Shown: positions 55,927 through 64,000 of the stretch, piece by piece | Layout of the letters: each line of letters opens with the position of its first letter | Position numbering within the stretch: position 1 is the first letter of the stretch | Origin: Brachionus plicatilis | Lineage: Eukaryota; Rotifera; Eurotatoria; Ploima; Brachionidae | Assembly (NCBI GenBank): GCA_010279815.1 | Contig: QEOQ01000707.1 | Coordinates: 490,299 to 554,298 of the forward strand | DNA length: 64,000 bases | Reading direction: 5' to 3' | Made by a program: the position numbers and the translations under genes | The notes under the pieces: model-generated | Seen by the model: the letters and a program-made list of their open reading frames with translations, nothing else | Told to the model about the DNA's origin: nothing | Database searches by the model: none

Positions 55927-58900
55927 ATGAGCATAAAAAATTATATTTTACTCAAGATTTTGCGTTTTTTAAACATTTTCTTTTCGAGATTGTTTCCATA
56001 TTTTAAATAGACATTGTTAAATTAAACATGATTTTTTTTAGCTTTGGTTATAATTTCTTTTCCTTTGATATTATGTTGTAACAAATTTAATCTTTCTGCT
56101 ATTCAAAATGCAATTGGTCTTTCATGTGTCATCATTGACGGCGTTGAATACTGTAAATTTATTTATTTTTTTTAATTTAAAAGCCTATCAGCAAGTTTTA
56201 AACCTACTCAACATTGATTATTTATGTTAAAACAAATGAATTAAGTACAATTATTTGTTACTTTTTTTATTTTTTCTATGGAACTTCAAATTTTTTTAAT
56301 CAATAAATTAAGCTTATAAAAATATTCATTTTTTAATAAATAAATAATTCTTGGACACATGTTAATTATTGTCCATTTACTTTTATTTAAGATAGAGTTT
56401 TTATTAAAAAAATAAAATCTAATTTTTGAATACATATACTTTTTCCGCGCGCACGGAAAAAGTATTAATTTTGATGCGCGGAAAAATTATCTTTTTTCAA
56501 TGCGCGGAAAAAGTCTTTAATATGTTTTATACAATTTTTTATTATAAAAGATAGTTAAAGAAAATTTTTTAAGTCCAATTAAAATTAATAATAATGAAAA
56601 AAACAAAGACAAATTATAGAATAAAATAACAATTTCCATTTTCTTCCATAATAATGTTATTATGTTCACCAGAACTTATTAAAAAGTTCGAAATAGACGC
56701 CAAATTATCGCTGCTATTTCCACTCGAATTTGAGCTATGATCTGTTAAATCTTGAGGGAGTTGCTGCGTAATTTGACTCACTATCGGTCTATTATTATTT
56801 CCTGATTCATCTTCATCTAAAGCGTCATCATAGATTTCTTCTTCTTCTGAATCTGAGTCGCTCATATCGCCAGAAAAGGCAATACATTTCTTTGTCATTT
56901 TTTCCTCCTCAGACATAGTAACGAGAATCATACTAATGTACTCATAGACCGTTAATTTCCATAAAATTAACATTTGACGACGAAATGTATAAGACGCATC
57001 TGTGTATACTACTAATTTACGTCTATATGGTACAGGAATTTTTCCATGATAAGCAATGGCTATTTGATTTTCTTCAGTTTTAAGTGCCTCTATAGCTGAA
57101 TAAATATTTGGATGATCGGTATTTATACTAATTTTTAATTTATTATGATAGCCTTCTATGTTATTGTCGGTTCTTGGGCCTTCATGGTCAAAATATGTTC
57201 CAGCTTTACATTTTCTTTGTTCATTTCAATTTTCAATTGTGATATTTTTTTCGATATTTATTATATAATTCTTAGATTGAGTGAATGTATTTAAATATTA
57301 ATTATTTTTAATTATAATTTTTAAATTCCATTCACGAAAAAAGTATTATTTTTCAATGCCCAGAAAAAGTAACTGCAACGCTAATTTTTTATATGCTCAG
57401 ACTACTAAGTTTTTATTTAATTAATTGATTTTGAATATTTTTCAGTCAAAGTCTAAATTCACTTAAAAAATTTAATTATTATTTAGCCTAATTATAGAAT
57501 CAGTTATGATTGTTTTAATTTTTTTTTGTTCCGAAATTCAAAAAACTAAATTCATTTAAAGAAAAAATTTTGGGGACAATTTGATTAAATTGTGGTTTTC
57601 AAAAATTAATTCTTGAAATTAAAAAAAATTCAAATATAAATGTTAAATGTAATATTTAAGTCTGCAGCTACCTTTTAAAATTTTCAATGGGAATTTATCT
57701 AATTCAAAATAAAATTTCAATAAAAAATTTAATAATTTCAAGAAAGGAAAAATATTGCCATTTTTTAAATTTTAAGTGTTGACATAATTTTTCAATGATT
57801 ATGTCATGTCAAGTTAAAAAATGGTAATTCCACTTGCAACACCAAGACCCTCAGCCTCTTCATCAATTAATCAATGATAACCACTGGAATTACCATTTTT
57901 TAACATAATACTAAGTATATTAACTAAAAGAATCAACCTTTAGGATAGGCTTAATTTTTCGAATCCTTGAAAACTGAGTTTTAGAAGGCCATTTGATTAA
58001 AAAATCATAATAACCCATTAAATGAAAACCTGCAGTTTTTTTAAGATTTTAGGATAATGAGCTATATTTTACTAAATTAAAGGCTTTACATTCATATATT
58101 AAATTTTTCCAAGTTTTCAAATTTGATTATATTTCTGGTTCAGATTTGGACACAAATGGGAAGAAACTTGATTTTTAATGTAGATTTGATCGTCGGTAAA
58201 TATAGTTTCTGGGTTATTAAGAAGTTTTTAAAAAAGATTTAGGAGTAAGTCTAGATTGATATAAAGTGGTTATCATTTATTTATTTTATTTATTTATTTA
58301 TTCACATATCTTAACCCGAAATCCGCTCTGAATTCCTTCATCAGTCTAATAACCAAAATTGATCCGACTAAAGATTTATATAAATTTCCGTTTTGATTAA
58401 GATCCTAATTTTTGTTTGACAGTATCTTAATTAAATCTAGCCCTGTATTGCAGCGTTCTTTAATTTCGTCTACCGGTAAAAAATTAAAATTTAATACCTA
58501 GAAATCTTAATTTCTTTTTGACTTTTTATTCTATTTCCATATATTTTTAAGTTAAGATTATGACTTTCTTGCATTAAGAGAAGACTACTCAACATGACTT
58601 TTCAACTGATATTTTCATTTTCCACTTAATAACCCATCGATCTAGTTCGTTGGTGTTTTTATTCATCATGTTTTTAGGTTGTCCTTTTTGTTGCAAATAA
58701 AAATGTAACTATGCCATCTGCGAAAAGCAGAGAGTATTCATTACTTATTTTGTTTCTTTGAGGGATGTCATTAATATACAGCACTGATTTGCTAAAAGGA
58801 TTTGAGGTTATTTAACGTTAATTAACGTTATTTTACGTTAAAAAATGATATTTTACGACAAATTTCGTAAAATGACGTAAAATCACTTTTGTAAAATTAC

Positions 58901-61059
58901 GAAAATTAACAGTAAATAACGTTTTTTTTACGTAAAATAACGTTTATTTGATAAAATTACTGATTTTCAAAAATGCCTAAAAAACGCCAGATTTTGGCTA
59001 TTTTGATTTTTTCAATAAATTTTGTATTTTTTCGTAAAATTGCGTAAAAAATTATTATTTTGAGGTAAAAAATCGTAAATTTATTAAAAAAATGTAAAAA
59101 TTTGTAAAAGTCTAATCTATTTAATTTAATTTATTAATTTTACATTTAAAAATGATTGCATTCATTTTTATCAACGAGAAAATTCTCTTTATCCGGTCTC
59201 TTTGGTTTGTAATTTAAGTAATAGGAGTAACTGGTTTAAAAATTTCTCGTTGATAAAAATGAATGCAATCATTTTTAAATGTAAAATTAATAAATTAAAT
59301 TAAATAGATTAGACTTTTACAAATTTTTACATTTTTTTAATAAATTTACGATTTTTTACCTCAAAATAATAATTTTTTACGCAATTTTACGAAAAAATAC
59401 AAAATTTATTGAAAAAATTAATAAAAAAAATTGGGATTGAAGATATTTTATTGAAAAAATCAAAATAGCCAAAATCTGGCGTTTTTTTGGCATTTTGAAA
59501 ATCGGTAATTTTATGAAATAAACGTTATTTTACGTAAAAAAAATGTTATTTACCGTTAATTTTCGTAATTTTACAAAAGTGATTTTACGTCATTTTACGA
59601 AATTTGTCGTAAAATTTCATTTTTTAACGTAAATGAGTAATTTTGATTAAAAAAAGAAGAAGAACATGTGATAACAAAAACTTTTTTTAAAGAAAAATGG
59701 ACATAAATATTTATTCTTAATATCCAATCTTATCTCATATATAATATTTTCTAATAATAAAATAAAATTTTAATTATTTTAACTTTTTTATTTAGCTGAA
59801 TATGAATGTCTTACTGGCTATGAGTTTATTAAAGATCAAACAAAAAAAAACATTTTATCAAATAATGGAGAATTAATGCAAAAATTTACATGCAAACGTA
59901 AAATTTAATAAAATAAAAGTAAAATAAAAAAATTTTAATTTTAAACTCAAACAATGAAGCTCAAGGATGTAAAGATAGTGCATCTCCTTCATCTGCATCA
60001 ATCGATGCTAGTTTTAATATTGAATATGTTTCTAAATATTGCGATCCAGCTTATTTACCAGGCTATTGTAAGCCAGAAAGTTCTCATGTTGATTTTAGAT
60101 GCAAAGAAGGGTTTTCAATTGACGAAAGATTTGGTAATTTTAAAATTTTGACTCATAATTTTGTCTTTATTTCATATTTTGAAAGGTTTTTTGCGGGTAA
60201 AATGTCTGACAAGTTATCTCTGGGACACAGTACCAATGTGTAAAAGAGGTAAGCTAATTAACTTTCAATTTAATTTTTTTTGTTTATTTTATATTCTAAA
60301 GGCTCATTAGTTGATTTAGAAAGCTTAACTAAAGTGACATCGACTTCTGCCTATGTCACCCAAATTCAAAATGTAAAATTTTGTACCGACAATTTTCCTG
60401 TACCAAAAAATCACGATCAGTCGAAGATATTATATGATCTTAAAAATGCATTTAATTTTTCTTTTCAGCCAAATTCTTTAATTTCATACCAATGTCTTCC
60501 GGGATATTTTGCTCAAAAGAACAAAATAATTCAATTTACTAAATGCAATTTGAATGGAACATGGAGCTCTATTGAAGATTGTGAACTTCATAAATGTTTG
60601 AGCAAGCTTCCAAAAAGACCGCTAAATGGACGCCGCTCAGTCGAAATATTTTTTAATTTGAAAGGTCTGAATAATCAATCAGTTGTTAATTTTAGTTGTA
60701 ATGATTTTTTTGAACACATTGGACGCCATCAGGTATATTGCATCAACTATGAATGGGAAAATGATATGCCCACTTGTGTCCTCAAAAAAAACATTTGTTT
60801 GAATAAGCCACCTATTTTATTTGAAAATTCAGTGCTAAAATCTTTGACAAAAATTAGAATAAAATTTGAGAATGATTATACAAATTGGAGTAATTTGACT
60901 CATTTTACAGAAGCCATGTATACTTGCTTACCAGGCTATCGTTTCGAAGATTTTCATGATATTAAATATGAATATTTTGACAAGCTAGTTCCATTCAAAA
61001 AAGTATACTGCATTGGACCTAACAAATGGCAATCAATTCCTCAATGTGTTAGAGTTTAA
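55927..61059 (+). CDS. Secreted protein with five sushi (CCP) domains
   Basis: Proposed exons are 55927-55963, 56042-56152, 59796-59897, 59960-60133, 60186-60248 and 60302-61059, totalling 414 aa. All internal junctions are phase 1, the typical phase for sushi domains. The first two exons give a signal peptide (KNYILLKILPLVIISFPLIL) and LSCVIIDGVEY. The later exons are certain: YECLTGYEF, then FRCKEGFSI with WDTVPMC, then SYQCLPGYFA with TWSSIEDC, then NFSCNDFFEH with WENDMPTC, then YTCLPGYRF with KWQSIPQC. These are the C-x-C-W-C signatures of five domains. The protein ends just after the last Cys, with no membrane anchor. Sushi proteins mediate extracellular recognition or adhesion. The link between exons 2 and 3 spans a 3.6-kb intron full of transposons and is the least certain step. 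Confidence 0.8.
56435..57370. mobile_element. Mutator-like element remnant with TGCGCGGAAAAAG iterons
   Basis: At 56440-56512 the motif GCGCGGAAAAAG occurs three times (CGCACGGAAAAAGTATT, TGCGCGGAAAAATTAT, TGCGCGGAAAAAGTCTT) plus one inverted copy (ACTTTTTCCGCG). Related CACGAAAAAAGTATT and TGCCCAGAAAAAGTAA lie at 57333-57372. The coding remnant of a MULE transposase lies between (56614-57225, minus). It sits within intron 2 of the sushi gene, antisense to it. Confidence 0.6.
56614..57225 (-). pseudogene. Mutator-like (MULE) transposase, C-terminal part
   Basis: A 203-codon stop-free frame; the first ATG is only at 56973, so it lacks its N-terminus. It opens NEQRKCKAGTYFDHEGPRTD followed by NNIEGYHNKLKISINTDHP and NIYSAIEALKTEE. 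That is the conserved (R)TNNxxEGxHxxLxxxxxxxHPxxxxxIxxLxxE block found near the end of FLYWCH-type MULE transposases of invertebrates. PYRRK and a helical segment follow. The C-terminus is unusual: a long acidic stretch (SDSDSEEEEIYDDALDEDES), then Ser/Asn-rich sequence. The DDE catalytic half is missing upstream (a stop at 57226, then AT-rich DNA), so it is truncated. Confidence 0.75.
57813..57902. repeat. Short stem-loop repeat
   Basis: GTTAAAAAATGGTAATTCCA (57813) is repeated inverted as TGGAATTACCATTTTTTAAC (ending 57902) around a 50-nt loop that contains CCTCAGCCTCTTCATC. It lies in intron 2 of the sushi gene. Confidence 0.75.
58271..58810 (-). pseudogene. Decayed LINE reverse transcriptase with (AATA)n tail
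   Basis: On the minus strand SVLYINDIPQRNKISN is followed by YSLLFADGIVTFLF, where the catalytic YADD/FADD box reads FADG, so the second Asp is lost. Then come NELDRWVIKWKMKISVEKS and KIYGNRIKSQKEIK-like pieces (the W..KW.M..N..K and L.(I/L).G..I motifs). Frames shift repeatedly. The 3' end is a (AATA)n run at 58300-58271. It is an inactive copy in intron 2 of the sushi gene. Confidence 0.7.
58830..59635. repeat. Long foldback repeat, arms about 350 bp
   Basis: The left arm (58830-59185) and right arm (59236-59635) are inverted copies, nearly perfect by eye over most of their length (e.g. AAAAATGATTGCATTCATTT at 59147 against AAATGAATGCAATCATTTTT at 59257). The right arm carries an extra block of about 41 bp at 59419-59459 bounded by ATTGAAAAAAT. 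The outer parts are dense in TTTTACGTAAAA and AACGTTA motifs. The unpaired loop (59186-59235) is unique. No coding frame is present. It lies just before exon 3 of the sushi gene, so its transcript would fold into a long double-stranded RNA hairpin. Confidence 0.85.
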
Positions 61060-61171
61060 AATTTTTTCTAATATTTTCAAAATCGAAAAACGATAATAAA
61101 ATTATTTTCTATTTGAATGTTTTTATTTTAATTTTTTTCCTTTTAATTAATTAACCTAAAAATTTGGGTTT

Positions 61172-62042
61172 TTGTGAAGTTCAGTACAAAGAACAGAAAA
61201 AAAATGATAAAAAATTAAATAACTTTTTTGCTAAAAGTTTAAAATTAGCTGCGTAAATGCAGCACGTTACAACATTCAAAGTTGCATCAACTGTCAAAGA
61301 CTTCTAATGATATGCAAAATCTCTGCAAAATGCACTGCGCATGGGCACATTGAAATTTAATTCTTGCTAAATTTGCAGAGTTGTGCAGACCTTGATAGCT
61401 GATGCAACTTTGAATGGCATTAGAACGTTTCATAGCAAGAAAAATCATAGCAAAGTGAAATTTTTGATAGCAAGGTTAATTTTTTTAATCGCAAGGTAAA
61501 TTTCATAGCAAGCAAACAATTTAATTAAGTTTATTAGAAATCAATTAGAAATAAAAAAGGAAATGATTTTTGATTTTTATTATTATTATTTTTTTTGGAA
61601 AAAGCACGACTGGATGATGAAAAAAACTAATCCAGACTTGTTTATAAGTCATAGTTTTAAGTCTAAGTAACAAAAATTAAAGTCATGACTTGGACTTTAA
61701 TTTAATAAATTAATTTTAGTGTCTTATCTTCAAAATTTAAATTTAAATTCTCAATTTATTGACACAATTATACTCTATTGTACAACTTACATACGGTTAG
61801 TAAATTTGAAGCTCGGACTATCTACTAAAAAATTCTCATATTCTATCGGTAAATAGAAAAAAAAAACTTGCAATGAAATCTTGTTGCAATGAAACAGTTA
61901 CCTGCAATGAAAAATAACTTGCTATGAAACGTTACAGAGCCCTTTGAATGTTGCAGCGTGTTGCATTTACGGAGCTGATTTTAATGTTTTAGCAAAAAAG
62001 TTATTTAATTTTTTATCATTTTGTACTGAATTTTACACAACA
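61172..62042. mobile_element. Non-autonomous TIR element, about 0.87 kb
   Basis: Terminal inverted repeats of about 100 bp: the left contains TTCAGTACAAA, then AAATAACTTTTTTGCTAAAA, then GTAAATGCAGCACGTTACAA. The right is its complement (GCAGCGTGTTGCATTTACGG, then TTTTAGCAAAAAAGTTATTT, then TTTGTACTGAATTTTACACAA). Inner repeats ATAGCAAG/TCGCAAGG (61435-61510) face CTTGCAATGAAA/CTTGCTATGAAA (61868-61935). It is non-coding and begins about 110 bp after the stop of the sushi gene. Confidence 0.75.
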
Positions 62043-62111
62043 AAAATTTTTTGATCCCAAAAAGGCTAAAAAAAATAATTTTTTATAATAAAATTTTTGT
62101 AAAGGATTGAA

Positions 62112-62260
62112 GGCAATGTGAAATTTTAGTACAAAATTCGGTTGCACAAAATTTGTACAACATTGTATTTTTTATAGAGCCATTTTTGCACAATTAGAAA
62201 ATAAATTATAGCGTTTTTACTTTTTGTACTGTAATTTTTGTACTAAAATTTCACATTGCC
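62112..62260. mobile_element. hAT-like MITE, 149 bp
   Basis: The ends GGCAATGTGAAATTTTAG and CTAAAATTTCACATTGCC are perfectly inverted. A perfect 8-bp duplication GGATTGAA flanks it (62104-62111 and 62261-62268). The interior has TTTTGCAC and TTTTGTAC repeats. A diverged copy lies at 14229-14374. Confidence 0.9.
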
Positions 62261-62269
62261 GGATTGAAA

Positions 62270-62950
62270 TGAAAATAATTTCAATCTTTAAAACATTAAA
62301 TAAAAATCTTTTTGATATCCCAACACAAATTTTCATCATCAAAGTTTTAGTTTATTCAAAACACTTTTTTTGGCACATTATTTAACTGGTGATGTACAAA
62401 AATTGCAATTTTAAAACCATTAAATTTGCTTCTGCAACTTTTAGCAACTTTTGAACAAATTTTAATAACTTGAAAGCAACTTTGTTGCCATAAAGAAAAA
62501 AATGACTAAAACCCCAACTTTAAACTTTGCGCGCTTACAATTTAATACATGACTTGTATTTTTGGTTAAATTAACAGCTGGATACAAAAATAAACAGCGT
62601 TCCTGAAGAAAATCAAGTTGCCAAAAAATTTATTTAAATACGCGATTGCAAAGTTTAAAAAACATTTTAGCGACGGTTCTAAGCCATAAATGGAGCTATT
62701 CAAAGCAGCTAGAATTTTTGATTCAAATCAAATAAAATAATATCGAAGTTATGGTTGTCAAGAGCCGGTGGATAAAAGGTAGAATTTTGATGATGATATT
62801 TTGCCTTTAAAATGTAAAATTGAAACAGAAAATTAAAATTTTTTTACTTTCAAATAGAATTTGGAAAAGCTATGTTGTACCTAAAATGGAGGATGAAACA
62901 ATGACTTATTTTAATCAATTTTAAAAAATAAAGCTTTTATTAAAAATACA
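62270..62950. other. Spacer
   Basis: No gene or repeat is supported between the MITE and the GC-richer tail at 62960. Short frames are interrupted. Confidence 0.4.
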
Positions 62951-62959
62951 TTATAAGCC

Positions 62960-63442
62960 ACCATAACTCTGCCGTAAGCCGGTCCCAAGCCCAGGATGAG
63001 AAAAGAGGAGGGTGGTGGCAGCCACACTATGTGGTCTTCTACGAGTCTGAAGAAGAGCTGTATTACGGGTCCTGTCGTATCGTATGTTTCACATTACGGG
63101 TCCTGTTGTCCTAGTCCTGTCGTATGAGGGTGCCGCTGGCTTGACCATCATCCAGTATAGAATCTTAGCAGAGCGAGAACTTGTTTTACAGCTGACCCTC
63201 TTTGGATAGCCGTAACTTTGGAAGCACTAAAGTTAAGGCATTCTCTCTTTCTAAATTGAGAATGTCGCTTGGTTTGTGGTTCCAAGCTAGTCTAAATAGT
63301 AGCCGAGTTCGCAGCCAAATTAAAAGTGCTCGGATGAGTGGCGCTGTTTATGATGAACGTCCCACGTGCTTCTTAGGGGAAGACGCCGTCATAACTATGC
63401 CGTATGCCGGTCCCAAGCCCGGATGAAAAAATAGGAGGGTGA
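62960..63442 (+). repeat. Two LINE 3'-UTR tails in tandem (RTE-like)
   Basis: The phrase GCCGTAAGCCGGTCCCAAGC, then GATGAGAAAAGAGGAGGGTG, at 62972-63016 recurs as GCCGTATGCCGGTCCCAAGC, then GATGAAAAAATAGGAGGGTG, at 63397-63440. GGTCCCAAGCCCGGAT...GGAGGGT is the style of 3'-UTR end found in RTE-clade LINEs of many animals (recognition from memory). The 380 bp between is unusually GC-rich for this window. The 74-codon frame at 63202-63426 runs into the second tail and is not regarded as a gene. GTCCTGTCGTAT-type short repeats occur at 63068-63130. Confidence 0.55.
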
Positions 63443-64000
63443 CAAAAATTTCTTTCCAAGGCATTTTTAGGTTTTTTATTCTGGACGAATAGGGTTATTT
63501 TCACGAAAAAAATTTATGGTTTATTTCTTTGAATCGCTTTGCTAAAGGTTCGAAAAAATGAATTCTCCTTTCCCAGTCAAACATTTTATAGAGATTTTTT
63601 GAATTATCTTTAAAGATACTTTAAAAAATCTTTATAAATCGACCTATTTTGAAGAAAAAATAGAGATATTTTAGAGATAAAATAAATTCATTAATTTGAA
63701 CAAAAAAATCTTTATTTTTTCTCTATATCCTCTTTAAAATCTTTAATAAGTTCTACCAGTCAAAACGTTTTTAGAAATTTTTTGAAGTGTCTTTACAGAT
63801 TCTTTAAAAAATCTTTAGTGAAAAATTTTTAAAGAAAATACTGAGATATATTTGGAGAAGAAATAATTTATAAAATTATCTCATTTTATAACGGGTGAGT
63901 CATAATGTTTTGGACAAATTTCTAAGTTAAAAAAAATATAAGAGGATAATCGGAGAAGGCTGAAATTTTACACTTCTTCTTCTAGTTGATTTTTTTTGGT
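63443..64000. other. AT-rich spacer to window end
   Basis: No gene is supported. Short similar phrases recur (e.g. TTTATAGAGATTTTTTGAAT near 63588 and TTTAGAAATTTTTTGAAGTG near 63768, with TCTTTAAAGATACTTTAAAAAATC and TCTTTACAGATTCTTTAAAAAATC), suggesting a loose internal duplication of about 180 bp. Confidence 0.4.

Noticed and set aside
63202..63426. 74-codon plus ORF near the end of the window
   Set aside because: It lies in, and ends within, a repeated LINE 3'-UTR tail; the composition follows the repeat.
1..64000. CRISPR arrays, bacterial operons or rRNA genes
   Set aside because: No regularly spaced identical repeats with unique spacers, no Shine-Dalgarno/operon structure and no rRNA signatures; the interrupted genes are eukaryotic.

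Overview
This window is AT-rich eukaryotic DNA (mostly A/T homopolymer-like spacer, low GC) from a compact-intron invertebrate. Introns are typically about 45-110 nt with plain GT..AG borders, and the genes are animal signalling and extracellular families: neuronal calcium sensors, a neuropeptide GPCR and a sushi-domain protein. Base composition, intron size and the style of the LINE reverse transcriptases suggest a small aquatic invertebrate such as a monogonont rotifer. That assignment is inference only.

Host genes. The minus strand from 1.9 to 36.3 kb holds a dispersed family of five neuronal calcium sensor (NCS/frequenin-hippocalcin-like) EF-hand genes. Copy 1 (1982-2717), copy 4 (21527-22670) and copy 5 (35634-36317) reconstruct as complete proteins of about 192, 201 and 191 aa. 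Copy 3 (19568-20346) is divergent and truncated after EF-hand 2. Copy 2 (14765-15131) is a 5'-truncated remnant. Intron positions split them into two subgroups (1/3 and probably 2; 4/5). On the plus strand a rhodopsin-class neuropeptide receptor of the vasopressin/CCAP/NPS type (53096-55555, four exons, 414 aa) is followed by a secreted protein with five sushi (CCP) domains (55927-61059, six exons, 414 aa). The second intron of that gene is 3.6 kb and is filled with mobile elements.

Mobile DNA dominates the rest. (i) Several LINE remnants of at least two kinds lie at 8.7-9.5, 10.8-11.3, 11.3-13.2, 26.0-26.7, 37.8-38.2, 38.7-39.0, 58.3-58.8 and 63 kb, some ending in AT-rich microsatellite tails. 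(ii) Small hAT-like non-autonomous elements with visible 8-bp target-site duplications lie at 395-650, 25098-25188, 27677-28280, 32116-32422, 36848-37107 and 62112-62260. (iii) A set of elements has termini that are inverted arrays of one short motif (iterons), and the motif differs from element to element (CTAGATAAAA, ACCACAATTTTT, TTGTCAA, CGGCCAA, TGCGCGGAAAAAG). Several enclose a small gene for an acidic/basic, FLYWCH- or WRKY/GCM-like zinc-finger protein, and one encloses the C-terminal part of a Mutator-like transposase. (iv) Long hairpin or foldback repeats lie at 30.1, 45.0, 58.8-59.6 and 61.2-62.0 kb. The iteron/FLYWCH elements are the best candidate for an undescribed system: small transposons in which each lineage pairs its own DNA-binding protein with its own terminal iteron.

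Large stretches (about 2.8-8.4, 28.3-35.6, 39.0-42.4, 45.5-48.4 and 48.8-53.1 kb) show no supported gene.
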